Positions 1 to 7,436 of a stretch of DNA of 8,164 nt are shown here, one piece after another. The first letter of the stretch is position 1. Every line of letters starts with the position of its first letter. The stretch is from Bdellovibrionales bacterium (GTDB lineage: Bacteria; Bdellovibrionota; UBA2361; JAGRAS01), in contig JAGRAS010000057.1 of assembly GCA_020434465.1 (NCBI GenBank), positions 1 to 8,164 of the forward strand, written 5' to 3'. A model generated the notes under the pieces. The model worked only from the letters and a program-made list of their open reading frames with translations, was not told where the DNA came from and ran no database searches. The translations under genes and the position numbers were made by a program.

Positions 1-651
1 ATACTCTACTTGAGATTGAATTAAGTCTGGAATTATTTCTCCTAACGTAGATTTAACTTTTGTCTGATGATTCACGTAATAGTGCAATCTCATATCTTTG
101 ATTTTTTCATATTTAGACATCAAGATAGGGGAGCTTGCAGCTATGGCAGGTAATAATGGTAAAATAATTCTTATTGCAGAATGTAAACGGGAAAACTCAT
201 TTTCATCAGAAAATGGTAAGTTTAAATGAACACTTTGAAGATTTACCCACCCATGAGCTCTGCAGTCAAAAAGTTTATGGTATAGAGCATAAATTTCATT
301 ACCTTCATGTTGCCATAAATAGCAGTCATTTTTTGGATTCATAAAGGGATGGCAGGCACCAGAAAGTAGTAGTGCATTATGTGCAGCAAGATTTTTATTT
401 ATTTCACATATATTAAGAGAAAAATCTTGATCAATTGCCTCAAGCGTTTTAATTGGAACGCTTGTTTTAAGTTCAATTACATGATTTGCAAGCTCATTTG
501 ACCAAGTTATTGCATCTCTTAGAACATCGGCAGATACATTATTGTTGTCATCTATCAAAATTTTATCAGCAATAGCTTTGATTTCTAAGGAATCAGAGCC
601 CACTATCATATATTCTAACTCGACACCAAAGACTTCAAATAGGCTATACAT
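1..651 (-). CDS. GCS2-family carboxylate-amine ligase (glutamate-cysteine ligase-like), N-terminal 217 residues
   Basis: This gene is partial: it starts here and leaves the window on the left still open. The translation begins MYSLFEVFGVELEYMIV, which matches the start of GCS2 ligases, where the acidic residues of G-V-E-L-E-Y (9-14) lie at the metal/ATP site. Further family-like stretches are VIELKTS (58-64), HPF (101-103), a tract with LWQHEGNEIYALYHKLFD (112-129), and NLQSVHLNLP (137-146), which corresponds to the HVHVG-like motif of YbdK-type members. Family members are usually about 370-430 residues, so roughly half is present. Known members join an amino acid to the gamma-carboxylate of glutamate or a related acid using ATP, in the cytoplasm. 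The ATG lies 1 bp after the TAA of the upstream RimK-like gene, so the two are probably translationally coupled. Substrate unknown; I infer it acts with the adjacent ATP-grasp ligase. The family call is firm; true glutathione synthesis is less likely than a dedicated conjugate. Confidence 0.85.
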   Translation of the reverse strand, partial: MYSLFEVFGVELEYMIVGSDSLEIKAIADKILIDDNNNVSADVLRDAITWSNELANHVIELKTSVPIKTLEAIDQDFSLNICEINKNLAAHNALLLSGACHPFMNPKNDCYLWQHEGNEIYALYHKLFDCRAHGWVNLQSVHLNLPFSDENEFSRLHSAIRIILPLLPAIAASSPILMSKYEKIKDMRLHYYVNHQTKVKSTLGEIIPDLIQSQVEY

Positions 652-652
652 A

Positions 653-2146
653 TTAACTCGCTACTAATGGATATTTCATGCTTATGATATGGTGCTTCTC
701 TTCAATCTTATTCCTAAGGTACTTAAGAATCATTTTATAAAGATCATCACCAAGCACCTGATCTTCAACTCCTGCATCTATGTTAGGGTTCTCATTAACT
801 TCAATCACAACCGCCTGATTTTTATTCATCTTGAGATCTACGCCAAACAAACCGTCTCCAATTAATGAAGCAGCTTTCTCAGCAATTTTAATTAAAGCTT
901 TTGGAGCATCTCCTACTCTAAGAGTTTCGTGTTCTCCTTCTTGTTCTTTTTTTGACTTGCTTGACCAGTTGTATATTTGCCAGTGGTTTCGAGCCATGAA
1001 ATATTTACAAGCAAAAATAGCTTTGTTATTTAAAACTCCAATTCTCCAATCAAAGTCTGAGGGGGTAAATTCTTGAGCTAAAATTAGCTCCGATTTTTTT
1101 AGCATATTTTGAGCTATCTCATAGAATTCTTCTTTATTTTCTGCTTTATGAACACCCAAAGAAAAAGTTGAGTCGGGCGCTTTCAGGACACAAGGAATTC
1201 CGATTTTACTTAAAACTTCTGCAAGATTTTTACTATGTAAAATTTCAGTTTTTGGCGTTGGAATATTATTTTTAGAAAGTAATTCAGTTAAAAAAACTTT
1301 ATTACTACATCGCATAATTGCATCAGGCGTATCTATTACTGCAAGTCCGTCAGCTTCAGCTCTACAGGCGAATTTATAAGTATGATGAGCTACGTGAGTA
1401 TTTTCTCGGATCAATAAAGCGTCGTATGCAGAAAGTTTAGATATTTCAGTCGGTTTGATGATATCAACATTAAATCCAACTTGTTTTCCAATTTTAACAA
1501 ATTTTTCTATCGCTTTTTTATTTGAAGGTGGGGCGATGTCAGCATCATTAACAAGCATCGCTAAGTCATAAACAACTTTAACACCCTTTCTTGAAGAGTG
1601 TTTCTTTTTAACAAAGTATTCATTAGCAAACATACTAACATACTCTATGTGAGCTTCCGGAATTGCGGATGCAGGAATAGGCTTTATTTTATTCAAAGTC
1701 CAATGTTTTTTTTCTTTTGTAAAAGTGGCTCTTAATAAAGGAGCTCTAAAATACTTACTTAATTCTTGAGCGAGGACTTCATATTTTTTCGATAGATTTT
1801 TTCCAAAGTATATACTTAATTCAAAAGTGTCTTTCTTGAGGTGTGATAATCGACTTTGTATTACATCTTCTAGTTCTTCATTGATAATTCTTCTAGAAGT
1901 TGGTTGATATAGATTAAGAATAGTTCTTACATCTGGAATTGCTGTATGACCACGTGCCAGTGCAAGTAAAGATACATAATACCCACTTGATTGATACTTA
2001 TATTCATCACAGAGATTGAAGACTCTGTATGAATTATGCATAGAAAATCTTTCACCTTTTAAATAATCTTGGCTTGAGATAACTTCAATGACTGAGTTTT
2101 TTAATTTCCACTTCCTAGGATCGTTAACAACGATTATTTTATCCAT
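653..2146 (-). CDS. RimK-type ATP-grasp ligase with RLAN N-terminal domain
   Basis: This is a 497-residue cytoplasmic ligase. Residues 1-150 match the RLAN (RimK-like ATP-grasp N-terminal) domain, including an SSGYYVSLLALARGH stretch (53-67). Residues 188-280 form a Rossmann-like pre-ATP-grasp part, and about 281-480 the ATP-grasp fold. Visible ATP-grasp motifs are the nucleotide-binding lysine in VLKAPD (K322), the small-residue loop STFSLGVHK (326-334), QEFTPSDFDWRIGVL (358-372), and the metal-binding set D437 with E449, N451 and N453 in VIEVNENPN. All key residues are present, so the enzyme should be active. RimK relatives add glutamate or other amino acids to a carboxylate through an acyl-phosphate. 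The gene sits between a C39-like peptidase (5 bp upstream) and a GCS2 ligase (1 bp downstream), an arrangement I recall for RLAN-type proteins. It is longer than E. coli RimK (about 300 residues) because of the N-terminal domain, so it should not be called ribosomal S6 ligase. Substrate not known. Confidence 0.9.
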   Translation of the reverse strand: MDKIIVVNDPRKWKLKNSVIEVISSQDYLKGERFSMHNSYRVFNLCDEYKYQSSGYYVSLLALARGHTAIPDVRTILNLYQPTSRRIINEELEDVIQSRLSHLKKDTFELSIYFGKNLSKKYEVLAQELSKYFRAPLLRATFTKEKKHWTLNKIKPIPASAIPEAHIEYVSMFANEYFVKKKHSSRKGVKVVYDLAMLVNDADIAPPSNKKAIEKFVKIGKQVGFNVDIIKPTEISKLSAYDALLIRENTHVAHHTYKFACRAEADGLAVIDTPDAIMRCSNKVFLTELLSKNNIPTPKTEILHSKNLAEVLSKIGIPCVLKAPDSTFSLGVHKAENKEEFYEIAQNMLKKSELILAQEFTPSDFDWRIGVLNNKAIFACKYFMARNHWQIYNWSSKSKKEQEGEHETLRVGDAPKALIKIAEKAASLIGDGLFGVDLKMNKNQAVVIEVNENPNIDAGVEDQVLGDDLYKMILKYLRNKIEEKHHIISMKYPLVAS

Positions 2147-2151
2147 AAAAT

Positions 2152-2865
2152 TTAATCTTTTTTCGATAAAATCAATAAGTTTGCATCATAAGTAACAACA
2201 CCAAGTAAAATAGAATGCATAAGATGATCAACCGTTACTGAATACTGTAAATCAGAGCCATAAGGATTATCGCTATAAGGATCTGAGACTAAAATATTCG
2301 AACCTTCTACTCCATTCAATACCACAAAATGACCAACGGGCTTACCGTTAATATCGTCTGGCACGAGCTTTTCGGGAGAGAGCACAGATTCTCGACTACA
2401 GTTATATAGGTAAGTTGCACTTAAACCAGTTAAAATCGGCAACTCTTGTTTTAAATATTCTCTAAATAAAGTTGGACTTAAATCGCGAAAAAGAATTTTC
2501 CCTCCAAGACTTAGATATTTAATATAAGCTTGGCTTGCTGCTAAAAATTTTGGTCGTGTTTTAACTCGCATTTGAGCAGTTAGCTTTTCTATTAAACCAG
2601 CACTATCTAAGTTAGCCCAAGTGGGATCGAACATTTCTAAGTTATAGCTGATAAGCTCTGCATTAAGGTCGCGTTTTAATGCATCTATCCCAAGAAATAC
2701 AGCCAAGGTTCCACCGTCTGCAAAACTCGAGATATCCTTTAATAAAGTTTCAAGATCGATTTCAATTCCCAAATAATTATAAACAGACAATAAACTTACT
2801 GGGCCGCACGTTGAATCATCCGGTTGTTCTATCATGTTAATCGGTATTATTTTTCTTTCTGGCAT
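2152..2865 (-). CDS. C39-like (papain-fold) cysteine peptidase, stand-alone
   Basis: This is the first gene of the three-gene operon: 237 residues with no signal peptide or membrane segment, so it is cytoplasmic. The peptidase C39 / DUF3335-like signature is clear: Q14 (oxyanion hole) followed by STCGP with catalytic C20, then GHFVVLNG with H179, then SDPY with D195. The catalytic triad therefore appears intact. C39 peptidases of bacteriocin exporters cut after a double glycine; soluble relatives like this one are instead found beside RimK/RLAN ATP-grasp genes, often fused to a GNAT acetyltransferase. No GNAT part is present here. I infer a role in trimming, hydrolysing or transferring the amide product of the two downstream ligases. 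The ATG has no obvious Shine-Dalgarno sequence and follows a 189-bp leader region. No other good in-frame start explains the conserved N-terminus better. Confidence 0.82.
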   Translation of the reverse strand: MPERKIIPINMIEQPDDSTCGPVSLLSVYNYLGIEIDLETLLKDISSFADGGTLAVFLGIDALKRDLNAELISYNLEMFDPTWANLDSAGLIEKLTAQMRVKTRPKFLAASQAYIKYLSLGGKILFRDLSPTLFREYLKQELPILTGLSATYLYNCSRESVLSPEKLVPDDINGKPVGHFVVLNGVEGSNILVSDPYSDNPYGSDLQYSVTVDHLMHSILLGVVTYDANLLILSKKD

Positions 2866-2924
2866 AATTATTTACTTAGTTAAATTCAGTAAGTTGTGCG
2901 TTACTGTACAGCAAAAACCAAAGT

Positions 2925-2978
2925 TTAAAAACTAAATGCATGAATTTTGAAAATAAAGCAATAATATTAAAAACTAAA
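2925..2978. repeat. 12-bp direct repeat pair upstream of the peptidase/ligase operon
   Basis: The sequence TTAAAAACTAAA occurs exactly at 2925-2936 and 2967-2978, a 42-bp offset or about four helical turns. That would place both copies on the same DNA face. The region is AT-rich, so chance is possible. It could be a pair of regulator sites in the operon leader. Confidence 0.35.
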
Positions 2979-2982
2979 ACTT

Positions 2983-3002
2983 AATCATGATTCAAATCGA
3001 TT
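2983..3002. promoter_or_regulatory. two adjacent palindromes, candidate operator
   Basis: AATCATGATT (2983-2992) is a perfect 10-bp palindrome. AATCGATT (2995-3002) is a perfect 8-bp palindrome just 2 bp away, and both have the same AATC/GATT arms. They lie between the candidate -10 and the peptidase start. Such a pair resembles a dimeric regulator site, but no regulator is identified. Confidence 0.3.
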
Positions 3003-3036
3003 CTTGATTTAGACCTTTTACGGGCTTAAAAGCAAA

Positions 3037-3042
3037 ATTATA
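3037..3042 (-). promoter_or_regulatory. candidate -10 box for the C39-RimK-GCS2 operon
   Basis: A perfect TATAAT lies on the minus strand 12 bp past the stop of the SGNH gene. The -35 position at 17-bp spacing reads TAGTAA, which is poor, so the promoter is either weak, activator-dependent or not real. If used, the transcript would have a leader of about 165 nt carrying the palindromes and the direct repeat. Confidence 0.3.
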
Positions 3043-3054
3043 CAGCAAGAAGAG

Positions 3055-5196
3055 CTATTTTACTAATTCAATTAGGGAGGCTTTTACAGAGTCTTTGTCT
3101 CCGATTTCTTTTTCGATTAACTGAAAGCCATGCTCCTCATATGCTTTTCCAGGTTCTAAGCCTGGTACACCTATTAACAAGAATGATTCAAAAGCTTGAG
3201 GCGAATAACCAGTTCCGCCAATTTGTCGAAAAGACTTTGAAAGTATTTCTGCGTTTGCATTATGAAAGCCATCAGTACTAACAGAAACAACTATAATTGG
3301 CTTTTCAATTTTAGAGTTTTTAAAACTTAAGAAATATTCTTCTAGTTTTGCATTTGATGTTTCATCACCAAAAATATCAAAAAATGCAGTTGATAAAACA
3401 TTACCAGTTTTTGAATCTATGCTTACAATATTATATCCTCTTTGATTAGGACTAGTGTTTAATTGTGCGACTTGAACCTGACTTGTCCAACCATGTCCCT
3501 TTCCTCCACTAACAGCTTTGATATAAACAGGCGAGTAGTAATCGCTGCTACCAATTTTAAACTGTGGATTTAGATTTGTATCAAGATTCAATTTTATAGT
3601 TAATTCATTAATCGGGAGAAGTTTTTTGCCATTAAAATCTACTGAAAGCTCAAAGGGTAGGTTTTGAGAGCTTATTTTTTCTTCAAATATTTTATTCTGA
3701 TTTAACATAGCAATTAAACTTGCTCGGTTTTTATTTAAAAACGGGAAGTTTAAGTTAAATTTATACTGAGTCTGCTTTAGTTCACGTTTATCAAGCTGGA
3801 TTTGAATTTCATTTTTAAAGCTTGCTTGCTTAAGATTTATATTTTTACCTTTCCAAAATTCCAAGCTTCTTGGAGTTTGACTAGATTCAGCAAATAGCTG
3901 TTCAAAAATTGCATTACCAATTATTTGATGGCCTCGTTCATTAGGATGAATAAAGTCATAAAACAACCAGCTATCACGATTTTCATAAATCGGTGTAAGG
4001 GTATCAATTAACTGAATCTGGAATTTGTTTGCAGCCTCTGCAATAACTTTATAGTACTTATGATTGCGGTTTGAGTAATTATTTAGTCCGCGAGTTCTAT
4101 TTAGCGGTTCCGTTATTAATATCGGAAGAAAGTTTTGCTCTTTACTTAAGTCATTTATCATCTCAAGTACATCTGCAAACTCTTCGGGCTTCATTCTAGG
4201 ACGTGACCTTGTTTTGCCTTTAGGTAATATATAAGGTTGTAATTTTAGCAGATAATAACTGTAAACCTTATAAGTTCTAGAGTTATTTATTAACTTAAAC
4301 AATCGAAGTTTTTGTAACCATCGAAAAAAGAGTTGTAACTTATAGGCTTCGATGTCTGATTTCCCAGTCATTCCATACCAGTTCATATCTTTAGAACTGT
4401 CATTAAACCAACTGCAAATCATTATTATATCAGGCTTGAATTTTTTTAGCTCAGTTTTGATAGAATCATAAACTTGAGTAATGCCATATCCTGCTATGCC
4501 AGCGTTCAATACTTCATACTTTTCATCAGGCCGTCCTTCATCTAGCAAACGTTGCAGTACTGATGAGTAAGTATAATAACTGTAATAAAGCGGTAATCCA
4601 AAAGTACTGGAACCCCCAATAGTAAAAATTCTAATTTGATCCTTAGGACATTTTTTACATGGCCTTTTCCCTCTAAAGCCATTTTTTCTATAGACATCAA
4701 TTCCACGATCAATTTCAGAAACAAGAGCATGCGTCTCAGCAATTGATTTATGTAATTTAGCGCTGGGTATAGATAGTAAAAGTGATTCAATAGAACTAAT
4801 TAGGGCAAGTAAAATCATAAATGCAAATAAACCCTTTGCAGAATGTTTTCTTGTGGAAAGTATTCCCCAAATGAAAAACAGAGAAACTATAAAGAATACT
4901 AATAATTTTAAGCTTAAAAACTGGTAGTAAAAAGCTTGAAAAAATAAAAGTATAAAAATCAAAACTAGATAAGCTAGTAGAGCCTTAGTTGGTACTTTTT
5001 TTAAAATGAATAAATTTAAACTACCCAAAATCCATGCAAGCAAAAAAACATATAAGAATATACATACAAAAACTTGGGAATTTGTTTGATTGCTAGCTGT
5101 GGATATTGGTAGAGGCGATAAGAAGACGCAAAGTGGCAGGGCAAATAAGAAAAACTTAAAAAGCTTTGCTATGCTGCTGTGTAATTTATTGCGCAC
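3055..5196 (-). CDS. membrane-anchored SGNH hydrolase/acyltransferase with C-terminal FAM3/ILEI (GG) domain
   Basis: A 713-residue, three-part protein. (1) Residues 1-143 hold about five hydrophobic spans (near 12-29, 42-65, 70-90, 95-112, 121-143). Positive loops (LKKVPTK, STRKHSAKG) predict N-in and the rest outside. (2) Residues 165-435 are an SGNH/GDSL domain: the GFRG lead-in (173-176), GGSSTFG with nucleophile S196, LNAGIAGYG (block II, G233), WFNDSS (block III, N265) and DFIHP with D414 and H417. (3) About 555-690 matches the FAM3/ILEI 'GG' domain: RGYNIVSIDSKTGNVLSTAFFD, then PIIVVSVSTDG (633-643), LSKSFRQIGG and the LIGVPGLEPG end. Residues 440-550 are a beta-rich linker. SGNH proteins with membrane anchors often remove or transfer acyl groups on polysaccharides, and GG domains bind glycans in POMGNT1, so I infer envelope or extracellular glycan modification. 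A C-x-x-C (C180, C183) precedes the catalytic block. The start is GTG, overlapping the upstream gene by 11 bp, with AAGGA 8 bp before it. Confidence 0.85.
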   Translation of the reverse strand: MRNKLHSSIAKLFKFFLFALPLCVFLSPLPISTASNQTNSQVFVCIFLYVFLLAWILGSLNLFILKKVPTKALLAYLVLIFILLFFQAFYYQFLSLKLLVFFIVSLFFIWGILSTRKHSAKGLFAFMILLALISSIESLLLSIPSAKLHKSIAETHALVSEIDRGIDVYRKNGFRGKRPCKKCPKDQIRIFTIGGSSTFGLPLYYSYYTYSSVLQRLLDEGRPDEKYEVLNAGIAGYGITQVYDSIKTELKKFKPDIIMICSWFNDSSKDMNWYGMTGKSDIEAYKLQLFFRWLQKLRLFKLINNSRTYKVYSYYLLKLQPYILPKGKTRSRPRMKPEEFADVLEMINDLSKEQNFLPILITEPLNRTRGLNNYSNRNHKYYKVIAEAANKFQIQLIDTLTPIYENRDSWLFYDFIHPNERGHQIIGNAIFEQLFAESSQTPRSLEFWKGKNINLKQASFKNEIQIQLDKRELKQTQYKFNLNFPFLNKNRASLIAMLNQNKIFEEKISSQNLPFELSVDFNGKKLLPINELTIKLNLDTNLNPQFKIGSSDYYSPVYIKAVSGGKGHGWTSQVQVAQLNTSPNQRGYNIVSIDSKTGNVLSTAFFDIFGDETSNAKLEEYFLSFKNSKIEKPIIVVSVSTDGFHNANAEILSKSFRQIGGTGYSPQAFESFLLIGVPGLEPGKAYEEHGFQLIEKEIGDKDSVKASLIELVK

Positions 5197-6034
5197 TATT
5201 TAATTCCTTACTGATATTTTGTTCCACCAATCCAGAAAAATTACTGCTCCTATCATCAACGAAGGCGCTAATTTTTAACTTTGAAAGCAAAACAGGGTGC
5301 CAACTTGTTTCAAGACTAACTAATCCTTTTTCTAAATCTTGATCTTTAATTTGAATAAATAACTCATTATTAACAAATAAATTAGATTCGTTTTTAGAAA
5401 CTTCAATTTTGATTTTATAAGGAGTTCCTACTTTTAGATGTTGGTATGCTGGCTTTGCAATTCGTAAATATTTGCCATTTGAATGAAAGTATCCACCTGA
5501 GGGAACTTGAGAGAATGCGGATAGTCTAAACGAATATCCATTGTTGCGCTTTCCATCTAAGCTCAGTGGTGATTGCTCGATTACTTGGCCAATCCCTATT
5601 TCAAAAACAGGATCTTTGAAGTGAGGGACAAGCCGCATATAGTTTGTCTTTGCGTTTTGAAATTCAAAATCTAATTCAATCTGATTTAGAGAGAAGTTAG
5701 AATTCTCAGAAGCTCTAAGGTAGAACGGTCGAATTGGCACTAAGGTTCGATTTTCAGTTTTGTTAATTTTAAGGAGTCCCCAAGTCTCGGGGTGAAGCAT
5801 TGCATAACGAATTGAGTGACGTCTCAAATTCCATTTTTGATTTGCTGAGAGTTCTGCATATGGCATCTCGTATGCTCTGAGATTGCTTGGGATGGGCAGC
5901 AGAATGCTAGATTTTTCTTGAGCATGCAGAGTGCTCATAAATGAAGAAAGTGCTAGCAGCGAAAAGCAACAAAATAAGAACTTAATAACCCATGTGATGG
6001 GCGAAAAAAAGCTTAAAATTCTTTTTAGATCCAT
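5186..6034 (-). CDS. secreted jelly-roll protein, LamG/DUF1080-like, partner of the SGNH protein
   Basis: A 282-residue exported protein. It has a basic N-terminus (MDLKR), a hydrophobic core (about 13-33) and a likely signal peptidase I site after LHA (A38). The mature N-terminus reads QEKSSILLPIPSN. Residues 112-258 alternate beta strands in the style of concanavalin/LamG or DUF1080 folds. The C-terminal part, PYKIKIEVSKNESNLFVNN followed by GLVSLET (237-243), is the typical 'strand, then NG-like turn with a small ligand, then G-x-v-x-L' end of such domains. No clear glycosidase catalytic pair is visible, so carbohydrate binding is more likely than hydrolysis. Its last 11 bp overlap the start of the SGNH gene, so the two proteins are probably made together and act at the same place outside the inner membrane. 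No Shine-Dalgarno precedes the ATG, and the best promoter leaves only a few bases of leader. Fold assignment is tentative; export is well supported. Confidence 0.7.
   Translation of the reverse strand: MDLKRILSFFSPITWVIKFLFCCFSLLALSSFMSTLHAQEKSSILLPIPSNLRAYEMPYAELSANQKWNLRRHSIRYAMLHPETWGLLKINKTENRTLVPIRPFYLRASENSNFSLNQIELDFEFQNAKTNYMRLVPHFKDPVFEIGIGQVIEQSPLSLDGKRNNGYSFRLSAFSQVPSGGYFHSNGKYLRIAKPAYQHLKVGTPYKIKIEVSKNESNLFVNNELFIQIKDQDLEKGLVSLETSWHPVLLSKLKISAFVDDRSSNFSGLVEQNISKELNSAQ
5194..5209 (-). promoter_or_regulatory. ribosome-binding site and GTG start inside the end of the upstream gene
   Basis: On the minus strand AAGGA (5209-5205) lies 8 nt before the GTG (5196-5194). Both sit within the last codons of the jelly-roll gene, whose TAA is at 5188-5186. 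The site decides the GTG start of the SGNH gene and implies translational coupling. Confidence 0.7.
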
Positions 6035-6045
6035 ATAGAGTAGTA

Positions 6046-6074
6046 GTATTAGTTGTAAATGTTGGAATAATCAA
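6046..6074 (-). promoter_or_regulatory. candidate promoter of the jelly-roll/SGNH operon
   Basis: On the minus strand TTGATT (6074-6069) is followed after 17 bp by TAATAC (6051-6046). The -35 is fair and the -10 weak. Transcription would start near 6039, about 5 nt before the ATG, giving a nearly leaderless mRNA, which agrees with the lack of a Shine-Dalgarno. The spacer holds TTCCAACA, also found in the promoter at 7470-7498. Confidence 0.4.
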
Positions 6075-6081
6075 TTATGTT
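6053..6081 (+). promoter_or_regulatory. candidate promoter of the 436-residue orphan gene
   Basis: TTGTAA (6053-6058), a 17-bp spacer and TATGTT (6076-6081) score 4 of 6 at each box. It overlaps the divergent minus-strand promoter, so the two would compete. A GGAG at 6108-6111 is the nearest ribosome-binding candidate, with a rather long 13-nt spacing to the ATG. Confidence 0.35.
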
Positions 6082-6124
6082 GAGTTGCGATACTACATTT
6101 TATTTGTGGAGTCTGTAAAATAAA

Positions 6125-7435
6125 ATGGTTGGATTTGATCCTCGTCAAGATAGAGCTGTAGAGCAAGATAGAGATCCTCTAAAAATTGCTAGAAGCGATT
6201 TAAGAAGATTAGATTTTCAGGATCTAAGCTTTGAAGGTAGCTTATCTAGTGGTTTGATAAAATCTGAAAGAAGTAGATTTATCTTAAATAAAATCGATCA
6301 AATGAATAGTGATCTTTTAGAAAAACCGCTTGTAGTTGGTGCGAGGCTCTTATTTTTATCTGAATTAATTTTTTGTTCTGAAAATTATACTGTAGAATCT
6401 ATTTCTAAACTATTAAAAGTAAATAGAGAAAATCTTATTGATTTAGTTAGTGGGCGTCAAAGCTTTGAACTTCAAAAGATTTATCAACTTTTAGAAGAAT
6501 TTCCTTTTTTAAAAACTAATCTTGGAAGATTACAGTTTCTTATTAAACCAGATGAGCTTGAGTCTTTTCAAATTGGTTTAGCCGATATGTTTAACCTTGA
6601 TTTATCTGATGCCAGATCTGAAGGTAAAATTGAGGCCTTAGTTAGAGATAAAAAAGATTTATTAAATGGTTTGATAAGGTTTTGGGCTGAACTCGATCAA
6701 TCTTTATTAAAAGTAGCTCGTAAGTTATCTCAAAATCAGTTATTAGGGCGACAAAAAGTAATGCGAGAGGCTTTATTAGGAAATGACTTGAGTAGTTTTG
6801 ATCGGATTTTAGGTTTAGATGAGGGGGCTGGGCTAAAATTATTTAATGGGGAGGTGAATTTAAGTTTGCCTGTGGCGATATATTTATTGATGGATCGAAG
6901 TTTTCAAAAATTATTTAAACCAGATCAAATAAAATTTTTTATTGATCGAAGTAAACAACCTGCTTTAGCTAGCGTAGTACAGTTTTTTTTAGGTGTAGAT
7001 ATAAATTTAGCAGAAAATATACAAAGAGACGGTTTATTTGGTAAAATTATGTCTTTCGCTACCGATAGTTTGAAGAGACAGCCAACAGTTGATGATATAA
7101 AGTTTATAAAATCACTAGCGAGATTTATGCAGGTTTTAGAGTGTGAGGAAGTTGATGAACTTAAAGATATTTTTCGAATTTCAGAAGGATTGATGATTCA
7201 AAGAATTAGAGAATTTGGATTTAGTTCCAAGGAAATGATAGCAAATTATAAATTTTCTCAAAAAAATAAGGTAAGCTTATCCAGGAGTGCTCCCTTAATG
7301 CCTGAATTTTTTTATTGTCTAGTAAAACCTGATGAAAAGTATCTTTTTGCTAAATGGTATCAAGATGAGATTGGTAATCAATTAGACCAAGAGAGGATTA
7401 TAAGCATTACAAGCGGGCAATACTTAAGTAATTGA
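6125..7435 (+). CDS. hypothetical cytoplasmic helical protein with a degenerate Cro/XRE-like stretch
   Basis: I do not recognise this 436-residue protein. It has no signal peptide or membrane span, is predicted mostly alpha-helical, and is rich in Leu, Lys, Asp and Phe. The N-terminal 40 residues are charged and probably disordered (FDPRQDRAVEQDRDPLK). Residues 88-126, including VESISKLLKVN and LVSGRQSFELQKIYQLLEE, follow the pattern of a Cro/XRE helix-turn-helix (helix, L-K-V-N-R turn, G-R in place of the usual E-N-G-x-R). Typical recognition residues are not conserved, so DNA binding is only a possibility. No catalytic motif stands out. The start is fixed: an in-frame TAA lies 9 bp upstream (6116-6118). 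The gene diverges from the secreted jelly-roll/SGNH operon and precedes a thrombospondin-repeat gene on the same strand, so regulation of surface genes is one guess. No strong terminator follows it, and its own promoter looks weak. Confidence 0.75.
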   Translation: MVGFDPRQDRAVEQDRDPLKIARSDLRRLDFQDLSFEGSLSSGLIKSERSRFILNKIDQMNSDLLEKPLVVGARLLFLSELIFCSENYTVESISKLLKVNRENLIDLVSGRQSFELQKIYQLLEEFPFLKTNLGRLQFLIKPDELESFQIGLADMFNLDLSDARSEGKIEALVRDKKDLLNGLIRFWAELDQSLLKVARKLSQNQLLGRQKVMREALLGNDLSSFDRILGLDEGAGLKLFNGEVNLSLPVAIYLLMDRSFQKLFKPDQIKFFIDRSKQPALASVVQFFLGVDINLAENIQRDGLFGKIMSFATDSLKRQPTVDDIKFIKSLARFMQVLECEEVDELKDIFRISEGLMIQRIREFGFSSKEMIANYKFSQKNKVSLSRSAPLMPEFFYCLVKPDEKYLFAKWYQDEIGNQLDQERIISITSGQYLSN

Positions 7436-7436
7436 A

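Noticed and set aside
831..1076. 81-codon plus-strand frame
   Set aside because: It lies fully opposite the well-supported RimK-type ligase, has no ribosome-binding site and no recognisable protein features.
653..2146. Naming this gene rimK (ribosomal protein S6 glutamate ligase)
   Set aside because: It is 497 residues with an RLAN N-terminal domain and a peptidase/GCS2 context, unlike the short S6-modifying enzyme.
2904..2911. CTGTACAG palindrome as a LexA/SOS box
   Set aside because: The known proteobacterial LexA site has CTG and CAG separated by ten bases; here the halves are 2 bp apart, and none of the genes is an SOS gene.
3015..3032. Possible terminator of the SGNH gene (stem CTTTTA/TAAAAG with 6-base loop)
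   Set aside because: The stem is only 6 bp and almost all A-T, and no T-run follows it in the minus direction.
4542..4790. 82-codon minus-strand frame
   Set aside because: It overlaps the SGNH domain coding region in another frame, including the catalytic block, and has no start signal.
6146..6173. 10-bp direct repeat CAAGATAGAG at the start of the orphan gene
   Set aside because: It sits in coding sequence and reflects two similar Q-D-R stretches; no larger repeat surrounds it.
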